Source: JBBDMW01 sp040878005 (GTDB lineage: Bacteria; Chloroflexota; Dehalococcoidia; Lucifugimonadales; Lucifugimonadaceae). From it: a DNA stretch of 64,000 nucleotides. A program made the translations under genes and the position numbers. The notes under the pieces are model-generated. The model ran no database searches. It was given only the letters and a program-made list of their open reading frames with translations, and had not been told where the DNA came from. Where the stretch lies: assembly GCA_040878005.1 (NCBI GenBank), contig JBBDMW010000034.1:33892-97891 (forward strand). The letters are read 5' to 3'. Positions 9,993-17,678 of this stretch are shown here, piece by piece; the first letter of the stretch is position 1; every line of letters starts with the position of its first letter.

Positions 9993-10036
9993 TGTCATTC
10001 TGAGCGGAGCGAAGAATCTCTCCTCGCGGCTGCCAT
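9993..10036. repeat. Repeat A, copy 1 (REP-like hairpin)
   Basis: The 44-base unit begins TGTCATTCTGAGCGGAGCGA and continues through AGAATCTCTCCTCGCGG. ATTCT and AGAAT can pair around a GAGCGGAGCGA loop. It is identical to the copies at 10131 and 10286. Confidence 0.88.
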
Positions 10037-10130
10037 CCGCCCCGCTCCCATCCAGCCATCAAGCCCAACCATCACATCGCCGGCAAAACTCACCACCTCA
10101 CCTATCCCCAGTCATCCTGATGCCCACCCC

Positions 10131-10174
10131 TGTCATTCTGAGCGGAGCGAAGAATCTCTCCTCGCGGCTGCCAT
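10131..10174. repeat. Repeat A, copy 2
   Basis: This unit is identical to copy 1 and ends two bases before the N gap, so the repeat itself probably broke the assembly. Confidence 0.88.
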
Positions 10175-10176
10175 GC

Positions 10177-10276
10177 NNNNNNNNNNNNNNNNNNNNNNNN
10201 NNNNNNNNNNNNNNNNNNNNNNNNNNNNNNNNNNNNNNNNNNNNNNNNNNNNNNNNNNNNNNNNNNNNNNNNNNNN
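10177..10276. other. Assembly gap (100 N)
   Basis: Exactly 100 undetermined bases are flanked on both sides by repeat A. A round 100 N normally means a scaffold join of unknown true length. Confidence 0.97.
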
Positions 10277-10285
10277 GCCCACCCC

Positions 10286-10329
10286 TGTCATTCTGAGCGG
10301 AGCGAAGAATCTCTCCTCGCGGCTGCCAT
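10286..10329. repeat. Repeat A, copy 3
   Basis: This is the identical 44-base unit, nine bases after the N gap, preceded by the same GCCCACCCC leader as the other copies. Confidence 0.88.
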
Positions 10330-10422
10330 GCACCTCGCTCCCATCCAGCCATCAAGACCAACCATCACACCGGCCGTGAAACCCATCAACTCATCCGGAC
10401 CCATCCAGGAACGCCACAACCC

Positions 10423-11226
10423 ATGAAACAACTCCAACTGCAGACCGACCGCATGCTGGCCCACATAGAGAACGGCGTCGGCTGGATCACGTTCAACCAG
10501 CCCCAGAAGCGCAACGCAGTCTCATACGACATGTGGCTGGCGATCCCTGAGATCGTCAACGCCTTCACAGCCGACGATGACGTGCGCGTCGTGGTCATGA
10601 AGGGAGCGGGCGACAGGGCATTCGTGTCTGGCGCCGACATCTCGGAGTTTGAGGACAAGCGCTCATCCACGGACGCAGTTGAGAAGTACGACCAGGCGAC
10701 CGCCGCCGCCAACGCCGCCCTCAAGTCCCTCGAAAAACCGCTCATCGCCGCCATCCGCGGCTACTGCATCGGCGGTGGTGTAGCGGTGGCACTCACCGCA
10801 GACCTGCGAATCTCAGCCGACGATGGCCAGTTCGCCATTCCTGCAGCCCGCCTCGGCTTGGGCTACGGCTACCGCGGTATCAGGGAGCTTGTACAGATCG
10901 TGGGTCCGTCCCACGCCAAGGAAATCTTCTTCACCGCACGCCGCTTCACCGCACAGGAAGCGAAGGACATGGGCCTCGTCAACCGCGTCGTCCCGGCCGG
11001 GGACCTGGAATCGACCGTCCGCGAAATCGCTGAGCAAATCGCCGCCAACGCCCCCCTTACCATCCGCGCCGCCAAGGCCGCAGTCACCGAAGCCACCAAA
11101 GACCCCGCAGACCGTGACCTCGCAAAGATAGAAGCCATGGTCGCCGAATGCTTCGCCAGCCAAGACTACATAGAAGGCCGCCGCTCCTTCATGGAAAAAC
11201 GCCCCCCAAACTTCAAAGGCCACTAA
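10423..11226 (+). CDS. Enoyl-CoA hydratase/isomerase family protein
   Basis: This 267-residue crotonase-fold protein hydrates or isomerises acyl-CoA thioesters. The first oxyanion-hole segment (GDRAFVSGADISEF) and the second (AAIRGYCIGGGVAVAL) are both present and give the family's backbone oxyanion site. The C-terminal helix ends in FMEKRPPNFKGH, as in EchA proteins. The Glu pair of classical hydratases is not obvious, so the exact reaction is open. ATG at 10423. The gene is flanked on both sides by repeat arrays, and its usual partners are absent except for the upstream CoA-transferase. Confidence 0.9.
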   Translation: MKQLQLQTDRMLAHIENGVGWITFNQPQKRNAVSYDMWLAIPEIVNAFTADDDVRVVVMKGAGDRAFVSGADISEFEDKRSSTDAVEKYDQATAAANAALKSLEKPLIAAIRGYCIGGGVAVALTADLRISADDGQFAIPAARLGLGYGYRGIRELVQIVGPSHAKEIFFTARRFTAQEAKDMGLVNRVVPAGDLESTVREIAEQIAANAPLTIRAAKAAVTEATKDPADRDLAKIEAMVAECFASQDYIEGRRSFMEKRPPNFKGH

Positions 11227-11299
11227 AGTAGGGGCAGCCCTGCGTGGCTGCCCTCCCGGCGACCAATTCCAACCACAACATCACCCCCGCCAAACTGCC

Positions 11300-11364
11300 G
11301 TCTCGACCGAAGCGGAGAGACCTGGTGAGGTGCGGGGAACATGGCCGCCAAAGGCGGCCACACA
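11300..11364. repeat. Repeat B, copy 1
   Basis: The core is GTCTCGACCGAAGCGGAGAG followed by ACCTGGTGAGG and a second hairpin, GGCCGCC...GGCGGCC. GTCTC and GAGAC can pair, so it forms a short hairpin like repeat A. Confidence 0.82.
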
Positions 11365-11480
11365 CCGAGCCGACCGGCGAGCCTCGAAGAGTGTCCGAGC
11401 CGTAGGTGAGTATGAACGAGAGACCTGGGGAGCCGGGGTCTTGGCGATCTACTTCAACCACCAGCCAAACACTGCCTCCT

Positions 11481-11520
11481 TGTCATTCTGAGCAAAGCGA
11501 AGAATCTCTCCTCGCGCATC
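11481..11520. repeat. Repeat A, copy 4 (variant)
   Basis: TGTCATTCTGAGCAAAGCGA followed by AGAATCTCTCCTCGCGCATC: the GCGGAGCGA loop of copies 1-3 is GCAAAGCGA here. Confidence 0.83.
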
Positions 11521-11575
11521 CAATCCGCCAACCATCCATCCCAACCCCCACGCTGCCCTCAACAACTACCATGTC

Positions 11576-11742
11576 GTCTCGACCGCAGCGGAGAGACCCG
11601 GTCGGGTGCGGGGGACATGGCCGCCAGCGGCGGCCACACTCGGCGGCCTACCACCTGCTCAACGTAGGGACGCACAAAGTGCGTCCGTCACCGAGCCGCG
11701 ACCCTGAGCCGCTACATTGTCCGAAGAGGAGCAAGTAAAAGC
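11576..11742. repeat. Repeat B, long copy 2
   Basis: A composite unit of about 165 bases: the GTCTCGACCGCAGCGGAGAG core, the CCGCCAGCGGCGG hairpin, the GACGCAC...GTGCGTC hairpin, and a tail ending GAGCAAGTAAAAGC. It matches the copy at 11897 along its whole length. Confidence 0.85.
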
Positions 11743-11805
11743 GCGGGACCTGGAGCAGCGGGGACTTGGCTGGCCATCACAACCACCAGCCAAACACTGC
11801 CTCCT

Positions 11806-11845
11806 TGTCATTCTGAGCAAAGCGAAGAATCTCTCCTCGCGCATC
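11806..11845. repeat. Repeat A, copy 5 (variant)
   Basis: Identical to copy 4 and preceded by the same CCACCAGCCAAACACTGCCT context, so a larger segment has been duplicated. Confidence 0.83.
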
Positions 11846-11896
11846 CAACCCGCCAACCATCCATCCCAATCACCACCTCACCTCAACCACCACGTC

Positions 11897-12049
11897 GTCT
11901 CGACCGCAGCGGAGAGACCCGGTCGGGTGCGGGGCACATGGCCGCCAGAGGCGGCCACACTCGGCGGCATACCACCAACCCCACGTTGGTACGCACAGAG
12001 TGCGTCCGTCACCGGACCGCCCATTGTCCGACGCGGAGCAAGTACAAGC
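11897..12049. repeat. Repeat B, long copy 3
   Basis: Second full-length composite copy. It has the same order of core, GGCCGCC/GGCGGCC hairpin, ACGCAC/GTGCGT hairpin and GAGCAAGTACAAGC tail, with scattered differences from copy 2. Confidence 0.85.
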
Positions 12050-12054
12050 AAAAA

Positions 12055-12100
12055 ACCCGGCCGGGTGCGGGGAACATGGCCGCTGAAAGCGGCCATACAC
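12055..12100. repeat. Repeat B, partial copy 4
   Basis: Only the middle of the unit remains: ACCCGGCCGGGTGCGGGGAA followed by the GGCCGCT...AGCGGCC hairpin. The hairpin arms have changed together (CGCTGAAAGCGG), keeping the pairing. Confidence 0.72.
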
Positions 12101-12135
12101 GCCTCACTACACACCACCACGCCTTCACCCACCAC

Positions 12136-12173
12136 CCGTCTTTCCCTCGCAGGCGGGAACCCAGGAATGAGCG
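12136..12173. repeat. Repeat C, copy 1
   Basis: CCGTCTTTCCCTCGCAGGCG followed by GGAACCCAGGAATGAGCG. The inverted arms TTCCC.CGC / GCGGGAA are the common intergenic palindrome seen in many genomes. Confidence 0.7.
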
Positions 12174-12610
12174 TGCCGCAGAAGGTAAACCTGAGTTCCA
12201 GGAGCCACGTAGACACCATTTCGGCTCCTTACGCCAAAGGCTCCGCCGCCTATTCACCTATGTAGCCCTAGTCGCTGCCCTTCACTGAGCGCCATTCAGG
12301 ATCGACGGCGATAGCTTGTCATCAGGTTGTGATACAGCCAGCGCTCGATATAAGCCTTGGAAGTTGGCCCTTCCTTGTCCAACATTGAGAACGAGGCTGT
12401 ATACCAGTTTCGCCATTTGCGAATGGTATGCTGCCCGTGCGAACTTTTCCCTCTCGCCTGCACCGTGATGGCAATGATTATGCTCGGCAGTGCTTTTAGG
12501 AAAGGCCGGGGAAGTCTAGAGTGAACGGGCCGTGCTGTCTAGGTGGATCGGCCCAATCCCCGAAGCGAGCCCGCGGCTCACCCATCCCGGAGCGGACAGA
12601 CAGATCGAAA

Positions 12611-13576
12611 ATGGCAAGACAGCACGTTGACCACGGCGACGTCGCCCGCTTCGCGCAGGAAAAGGTGAACCTGCCGAGAGACGAGGCGGCTGAATATCGC
12701 GCCCAGGCCCATCGCCTCCGGGAGAGGCTCGAGCGCTATCTGCATGAGCATCCGGACTTTACCCTGAAGAAGATGCTGCTCTCGGGCAGCCTCGCGAAAG
12801 GCACGGCGCTCCGTTCCCTCAACGACATCGACGTTGCCTGCTACATCAGCGGTGCCGACGCGCCTGGCGATGTCGCCGCCCTATTGGAATTTCTCGCCGA
12901 GCGGCTGCGGAAGGCGTTTCCGAATTTCAGCCCCGACCAGGTCAAGCCGCAGACTTACAGCGTGACTGTCTCGTTCCGTGGGTCGGGCCTCGATGTCGAT
13001 GTTGTGCCGATTCTCTATGATGGCGATCCGCAGTGGTACGGCAACCTCGTAAGTCAGGAAGATGGCTCATTCCTGAAAACCAGTATCCCGCTTCATCTCG
13101 AGTTCACGCGCACTCGGAAGACCGCGCAGGAAACGCACTTCGCGCAGGTCGCGCGGCTCGTGAAGTTCTGGGCGAGGTACAACAAGCTCGAGCGCGAGGA
13201 TTTCCGGTTCAAGTCCTTCATGATCGAGATGATCTTATCGCACCTGTGCGATCAGGGGCTCGATTTCGGGGACTACCCCGAGGCACTCCAGCATTTCTTC
13301 ACCTACGTCGCCCGCAGCAACATGCGAGAGCAGATCGTCTTCGCCGACTACTACGCTGCTTCCGCGGTAGGATCATTTTCCGAGCCAGTGCAGATCATCG
13401 ACCCTGTGAACGAGAAGAACAATGTCAGCCGGCTCTACACCGCCGCGCAGGCTGATGCGATCGTGGATGCGGCGCTCGACGCCGGCGACGCCATCGATTC
13501 GGCGCTGGCGGCGCCAACGAAGCAGAAAACAACCTACTACTGGCAAAAGGTCTTCGGATCTTCGTTTCAGGTGTGA
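12611..13576 (+). CDS. cdnC: CBASS CD-NTase (CdnC-type cyclic oligonucleotide synthase)
   Basis: A 321-residue cGAS/DncV-like nucleotidyltransferase. The active-site signature is complete: G59-S60 in GSLAKGTAL, the Asp pair D72/D74 in NDIDVA, and a third Asp in LDVDVVPIL (about residue 130). Clade C enzymes with this context make cyclic tri-AMP when activated. ATG 12611 is preferred, giving the family-typical N-terminus MARQHVDHGDVARFA; a GTG at 12521 with a good GGGGAAG site would add 30 unlikely residues. It is first of four tightly spaced genes, 7 bases from the HORMA gene. It presumably senses infection through the HORMA partner, which is inference from characterised type III CBASS. Confidence 0.93.
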   Translation: MARQHVDHGDVARFAQEKVNLPRDEAAEYRAQAHRLRERLERYLHEHPDFTLKKMLLSGSLAKGTALRSLNDIDVACYISGADAPGDVAALLEFLAERLRKAFPNFSPDQVKPQTYSVTVSFRGSGLDVDVVPILYDGDPQWYGNLVSQEDGSFLKTSIPLHLEFTRTRKTAQETHFAQVARLVKFWARYNKLEREDFRFKSFMIEMILSHLCDQGLDFGDYPEALQHFFTYVARSNMREQIVFADYYAASAVGSFSEPVQIIDPVNEKNNVSRLYTAAQADAIVDAALDAGDAIDSALAAPTKQKTTYYWQKVFGSSFQV

Positions 13577-13583
13577 GGGGACA

Positions 13584-14102
13584 ATGAGCTACAGCTACAC
13601 ACTTACCGAAACGACAACTTTCACCCTCACGCATGCGAAACACATGGCAGCGAAGGTCGCGACTGATCTCAAGCGGATGCAGCGGCTCTATGGAAGCCCG
13701 AGCGACTTGAAGATCAGCGATTACGAGGCGGAAGTCATCCAACTCCTCATGGAGGGCTATCTCGGAACCGTCACCTACGGCTACCGGCGTGACGGAGACT
13801 GGATAGAACCGACGTTCAGATTCTCCGCTCGTGAACTTGCAGGCGCATCGGCAAGTGACGATGATCCCGGTCGGGTCAGGCCGGGCGCCAACATTACCGG
13901 CGCTACGTTCTACAGCTATCTGACCTACAGCGCGGCTTGGGGCAATCTTACCGACTCTGAGAAGGAAGATTTCGAGAAGAACCACCTGCCCTTCCGGCGG
14001 GGCGGCGCGCCGGAACCGGGTATCAGCGGCTACCTGAGTCACGACCGGACCTATTCGTCGGGCGGACGCGCGCTCGATCGTGCCAGTGTAAGGAGCTATT
14101 GA
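13584..14102 (+). CDS. cap7: CBASS HORMA-domain protein (Cap7)
   Basis: A 172-residue bacterial HORMA protein. The opening SYSYTLTETTTFTLTHAKHM and the following ATDLKRMQRLYGSP are hallmarks of the CBASS HORMA family. The C-terminus (GRALDRASVRSY) would form the mobile safety-belt region. In type III CBASS the HORMA protein binds a closure peptide from a phage or host protein, then binds and activates the CD-NTase. ATG 13584 has GAGGGG just upstream. Its TGA stop overlaps the TTG start of the ATPase gene by three bases, indicating translational coupling. Confidence 0.92.
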   Translation: MSYSYTLTETTTFTLTHAKHMAAKVATDLKRMQRLYGSPSDLKISDYEAEVIQLLMEGYLGTVTYGYRRDGDWIEPTFRFSARELAGASASDDDPGRVRPGANITGATFYSYLTYSAAWGNLTDSEKEDFEKNHLPFRRGGAPEPGISGYLSHDRTYSSGGRALDRASVRSY

Positions 14103-15040
14103 TCAGCACACAGCCCGCGCTCGACGAACTGTTTGAACGGCGCATCATCTATCCGGACCTGGAACCGCAGGAACGGCTTGCGCGTCTTGTCGGTATGGAT
14201 GACCAGAAGGCGCGGCTGACGAAGATTCTCGGGCTGCTGGTCAATCCGGCGGGCCTGGAAACCTGGGCGAAGAAGCACCATCCGGGCGCTAACGACGTGC
14301 TGTACACGGTGCTGCGTCGTCCGCCGCTCGTTGTGCTGGCCGGCGACGTCGGTTCCGGTAAGTCGGAACTCGCGGAAACGATCGGCGATGCTGTTGCCCG
14401 ACAGGAGAAGATCGACATCACCCTGTTCCCGATGAGCCTCTCAACACGCGGCCAGGGCCGTGTCGGTGAGATGACGCAGCTTCTGTCCGCGGCGTTCGAC
14501 TATGCCCATGCAGAGGGAAAAAAGCTCAGAGGTAGCGACGGACGCTCGCGCGGCGCGGTCATCCTTCTGGTCGATGAGGCGGACGCTCTCGCTCAGTCGC
14601 GCGAGGCGGCACAGATGCATCACGAGGATCGCGCCGGCGTGAACGCCTTTATCCGTGGCGTGGATCGCCTCGCCAACGGCCGTGTTCCCGCCGCCGTAAT
14701 CATGTGCACGAACAGGCTCAACGCCCTTGATCCCGCCGTGCGCCGCCGGGCAGCAGAGATTCTGACGTTTCAGCGGCCCGATGAGAGGCAGCGACATCTC
14801 GTGCTCGCCCCGGCGCTCAAGCAGCTAGGTTTCTCCCAGCAGCAAATTGATGCCATTGTCGCCGCCACCGGCGCGCGGAAGGAGTGTGGCTACGGATTTA
14901 CGTTCTCGGACCTGACACAGCGATTGCTGCCGGCCATTGTGCTCGACGCCTATCCAACGAAAACGGTGACTGCGGGCCGCGCGCTGGAGATAGCGCGGAA
15001 GATGACGGCGACCGCGCCGTTTCAGGACGGTGCCGCATGA
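14099..15040 (+). CDS. cap6: CBASS TRIP13/Pch2-like AAA+ ATPase (Cap6)
   Basis: A 313-residue AAA+ ATPase. Walker A is LAGDVGSGKSE (G82-S89) and Walker B is ILLVDEADALAQS near residue 155, followed by the sensor region IMCTNRLNALDPAVRRRA with its Arg residues. TRIP13 relatives unfold the N-terminus of HORMA proteins; in CBASS this disassembles the active CD-NTase-HORMA complex and prevents false alarms. The start is TTG 14099, with AAGGAG five bases before it and a TTGA overlap with the HORMA stop. Its own TGA overlaps the ATG of the nuclease gene (ATGA). Confidence 0.92.
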   Translation: MISTQPALDELFERRIIYPDLEPQERLARLVGMDDQKARLTKILGLLVNPAGLETWAKKHHPGANDVLYTVLRRPPLVVLAGDVGSGKSELAETIGDAVARQEKIDITLFPMSLSTRGQGRVGEMTQLLSAAFDYAHAEGKKLRGSDGRSRGAVILLVDEADALAQSREAAQMHHEDRAGVNAFIRGVDRLANGRVPAAVIMCTNRLNALDPAVRRRAAEILTFQRPDERQRHLVLAPALKQLGFSQQQIDAIVAATGARKECGYGFTFSDLTQRLLPAIVLDAYPTKTVTAGRALEIARKMTATAPFQDGAA

Positions 15041-15762
15041 GCAAATGGTCTCTCTCGCAGCTTCTCTCGGCGCTGCATGACGACATCCAGCATCGGCTAG
15101 AAACTGTGCGTAAGAGCTTTGACCACCCCGGCACCAAAGGGGGGGCCAGCGAAAAAGTGTGGCTGGAGTTGCTCCAGAGCTACCTTCCGAAGCGATATCA
15201 GGCCGCCACGGCCCATGTCGTGGACAGTCGGGGCGCATTCAGCCAGCAGATCGATGTCGTCGTGTTCGACCGGCAATATTCACCGTTCATTTTCTGCTAT
15301 GAGGGGAAAATGATCGTTCCCGCGGAAAGCGTGTATGGCGTGTTCGAGGCCAAGCAGGCGATCGATGCGGGTCAAGTCAGCTACGCGCGCGAGAAGGTGG
15401 CGAGCGTCCGTCGGCTCCACCGCACCACCCTGCCAATCCCTCATGCCGGCGGCCTCTATCCGGCAAAACCGCTGATAGACGTGCTTGGCGGCATACTGAC
15501 ACTTGAGAGCAACTGGACGCCCCCGCTGGGCGAAGCGTTGCGGGACGCGCTTGGCGACGGTAAAGGCAGCGACCGGCTCAATCTCGGATGTGTAGCGGCC
15601 CACGGGTATTTCAGCCTCAGTCAGGGGGATGACCATTACGAGATTCATGATGGCGTGAAACCGGCAACGGCGTTCCTGTTCAAACTGATATCGCAGCTTC
15701 AGTTCATCGGCACCGTGCCGATGATTGACATTCAGGCCTATGCAAAGTGGCTAGCGAAATAA
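15037..15762 (+). CDS. nucC: CBASS effector endonuclease NucC (DUF6602-type PD-(D/E)XK)
   Basis: A 241-residue PD-(D/E)XK nuclease. The catalytic residues fall at D73 (SQQIDVVVFDRQYSP) and E104/K106 (VYGVFEAKQ), the same numbering I know for E. coli NucC, and the total length is also the same. NucC is a trimer that joins into a hexamer on binding cyclic tri-AMP and then destroys cellular and phage DNA, causing abortive infection. A gate region matching the family is visible in SVRRLHRTTLPIPHAGGLYP. ATG 15037 overlaps the cap6 stop. It ends the operon; no obvious terminator follows. Confidence 0.92.
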   Translation: MSKWSLSQLLSALHDDIQHRLETVRKSFDHPGTKGGASEKVWLELLQSYLPKRYQAATAHVVDSRGAFSQQIDVVVFDRQYSPFIFCYEGKMIVPAESVYGVFEAKQAIDAGQVSYAREKVASVRRLHRTTLPIPHAGGLYPAKPLIDVLGGILTLESNWTPPLGEALRDALGDGKGSDRLNLGCVAAHGYFSLSQGDDHYEIHDGVKPATAFLFKLISQLQFIGTVPMIDIQAYAKWLAK

Positions 15763-15925
15763 TCCGAACGAAAATCAGTGGCGGCTGCGACTTCGCCGCA
15801 AATGCACGCCAGAATTGTGGTTTTAACTCTCGCCCACGTTGGTTCGAGTTTGAATTGAACGTGGTGTACCCTTACCGCCTCGGCCCTAGGGTCCTCCGGC
15901 ATGATGCTCCCTTCCTTCATCCTTC

Positions 15926-16435
15926 TTATTCTCCAATGTCGAATGGCTCGCCGGGGTATACGCCATCTTTCAGTGTCGACCACAGTTCCGGGATCTTCCT
16001 TGGAACGATGACTTCCGTAGTTTCCTCTAGATCATGACTCGACCACCACCGCATTTCGATTAGCTGCTCACGTTCAATGTCGGTCCAACCTTTGTTGTCG
16101 AGAATCCTCACGGTCGTTTTTGCGAAGATGTACGTTTCATGCTGCTCCAGCAACGTGTCATCGAAGTACGGAAACGTCGAAACTCTGAAGCCGACTGTTT
16201 CCCCGAGTTCGATGTCCGCGATTCCTGTCTCCTCAAGAATCTCCCTCCTGGCCGCTTCTCCAATGGTCTCGCCGGATTCAATCCCGCCACCGACTGGGAA
16301 CCACCATCGACCGGCATCTGGATCTACAGGAGACTGTCCATGAACAAGCAGCAGTTCATTTTCGCTGTTTGCAAGCAGGACCCGAACAGCTCTGCGCTTC
16401 TTCACTTGCTTCGCCACTTTGTTCCCCGATTCCAA
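15926..16435 (-). CDS. Nudix hydrolase
   Basis: A 169-residue Nudix protein. The Nudix box GGIESGETIGEAARREILEE, followed by TG, fits the GX5EX7REUXEEXGU consensus completely, so it should bind Mg2+ and hydrolyse a nucleoside-diphosphate-linked substrate that cannot be named. The strand WWFPVGGG before the box and the RWW segment near the C-terminus are usual. The first codon of the frame is TTG at 16435. A GTG six codons later has GGGG close upstream and is an equally good start. It points toward the CBASS operon (convergent), with about 160 bases between the two ends. Confidence 0.88.
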   Translation of the reverse strand: MESGNKVAKQVKKRRAVRVLLANSENELLLVHGQSPVDPDAGRWWFPVGGGIESGETIGEAARREILEETGIADIELGETVGFRVSTFPYFDDTLLEQHETYIFAKTTVRILDNKGWTDIEREQLIEMRWWSSHDLEETTEVIVPRKIPELWSTLKDGVYPGEPFDIGE

Positions 16436-16589
16436 TGTTTGCCTGCAGGTTCTGTCAGACCCAAGTCACGCGCTGGGACCACGACGAGTTGAATCACGAT
16501 CTGTGCCACTGATCATGCAGACGCTCGGCCATTAGCGCCGACCATCGCTGCGTGAAGATCCGCCTTCTCTTGCGCTTATCCTCAAGTAG

Positions 16590-16950
16590 TTTCGCAATTC
16601 ATCAAAGCAGCATAGAACCGACTGGCCGACCGGAAGTTCTTGAATCCCAACAATGGGGAGTAGCGTTGCTTGATGTGTCGATGCCTCGGTACTGAAGGAC
16701 CAGCGGCCGTTGACCCTTACAAATGTCTCATCCAGGTACCACGATCTGTCAACGTTACCGTGTCTTCTCCAGCGAAGCTTCTGACTGACCAAGAAAGAGA
16801 ACCTGTACTCCAGGTCCGGATGGTCTCGTGGCGAAATTCGAAGCCTCTCTGCCAGAGGAGTTCAGTAATATCTCTGAAGCTGAGTTTATACATGAGCCGC
16901 CAGAAGACCGCCACATGCAGATCAAAAACCGCCACGCCACCGCGCTTGAC
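16590..16950 (-). pseudogene. Decayed IS6-family transposase fragment
   Basis: Two minus-strand frames together resemble the IS6/IS26-type DDE transposase. The first (from about 16935) gives YKLSFRDITELLWQRGFEF then RHETIRTW. After a frame change, the second gives LRWRRHGNVDRSWYLDETFV then RVNGRWSF, with the first catalytic Asp in YLDET. The middle and C-terminal DDE residues are absent, so it is truncated as well as frameshifted. No terminal inverted repeats were recognised. It marks the right edge of the accessory region that holds the CBASS genes. Confidence 0.75.
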
Positions 16951-17092
16951 AGCCAGAACACAAGTGCTATTATTGAGTTAGGGCCGGTAGCACAACAGTT
17001 CGGTGAGTCTGGTTCGTCTGCACTTAGGTGGGCGGCAGACTTGGAGACGTTGGCCGCGTCTCCGGACGAAGCGCGGATGGGTTCGCCCCATC

Positions 17093-17140
17093 TTGTCTTT
17101 CCCGCGGAGGCAGGAATGAAGCCCCCGCTCCAGGCTCCTC
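17093..17140. repeat. Repeat C, copy 2
   Basis: TTGTCTTTCCCGCGGAGGCA followed by GGAATGAAGCCCCCGCTCCA: the same inverted TTTCCCGC/GC.GGAA arms as copy 1 with a longer tail. Confidence 0.62.
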
Positions 17141-17200
17141 CTCCGCGGGATCGACAGAAGATGTGCCGCCGAACCGCTCGACGGATGAACCACCCCCTCG

Positions 17201-17236
17201 TTGATTCCCGCCTAAACGGGAATTACAGGATGAGCG
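17201..17236. repeat. Repeat C, copy 3
   Basis: TTGATTCCCGCCTAAACGGG followed by AATTACAGGATGAGCG. ATTCCCG and CGGGAAT pair perfectly. Confidence 0.65.
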
Positions 17237-17678
17237 ACTGCCTGGGTGAGAATCACGACGGCACTGCATGGGCGCCTTCCAGGGATTGACCGTCCTGCCG
17301 CGCCGGACCTGTCGCTTTGGACATGGCCGGCGTGCCGGGGCACGTCATTCCTGGGCGGTATGTGTTCTCTCACTTAAGCAGCCGTGGGGTGCGTGGCGCG
17401 CTTGTGGTGAAGAGTTAGGGCCGCAGCGGCATATTCGCCCCCGCAGGAATGCCGGGCATAGGTGGTTTCACCAAACCGGCCTGCGTGCCAGCACGCATAC
17501 GCCTGTTTGAGCGGATCGCCGCGGGACGCATTGCTGCCAGTGCGCTGGCTTCGTACCGCCACATGGCGCTCACGGGGTAGCCGACGCGCAATGCCGGGTA
17601 GATACTGCGCCCGGCACGGCATGGCCGGCCAAGTTGACGGTGGGAAATAACTACACGCAATAGGTAAAGGAGGACAGC

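Larger units (their letters stand above)
9895..10422. other. Gene-free repeat array with assembly gap
   Basis: There is no credible gene here. The stretch contains at least three near-identical copies of repeat A, shorter half-copies (GTCATCCTGA...GCCCACCCC) and the 100-N gap. The two open frames that cross it are low-complexity repeat translations. Confidence 0.85.
11227..12610. other. Gene-free region built of interspersed repeats
   Basis: About 1.4 kb between the enoyl-CoA hydratase and the CBASS operon. It is filled to about 12180 with repeat families A, B and C in alternation. The last 350 bases are non-repeated, and I find no supported gene there. Confidence 0.8.
16970..17678. other. 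Gene-free region between IS remnant and VOC gene
   Basis: About 700 bases with two repeat C copies and no open frame that looks coding. The remainder shows nothing I can assign. Confidence 0.65.

Noticed and set aside
10098..10361. ORFs that read through the N gap on both strands
   Set aside because: They are translations of repeat A joined across undetermined bases.
9993..12173. CRISPR array
   Set aside because: Repeats vary in spacing and order, belong to several families and form their own hairpins; there are no uniform spacers and no cas genes.
12299..12520. Minus-strand protein-like frame (HTIRKWRNWYTASFSMLDK and so on), and a 5' tRNA-like segment TGGCGAAACTGGTATACAGC
   Set aside because: The frame has no start codon and is closed by a stop upstream. 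The tRNA-like part lacks a T-loop and a matching 3' acceptor arm. It may be debris of a lost gene.
12521..12610. GTG start at 12521 for the CD-NTase with a good GGGGAAG site
   Set aside because: The added 30 residues look non-coding (Arg/Pro/Ser-rich), while ATG 12611 gives the family-typical N-terminus.
15037..15762. First read as a new CBASS effector (DUF6602) replacing NucC
   Set aside because: Length (241) and catalytic positions D73, E104 and K106 match NucC itself as I know it, so this is a known effector type.
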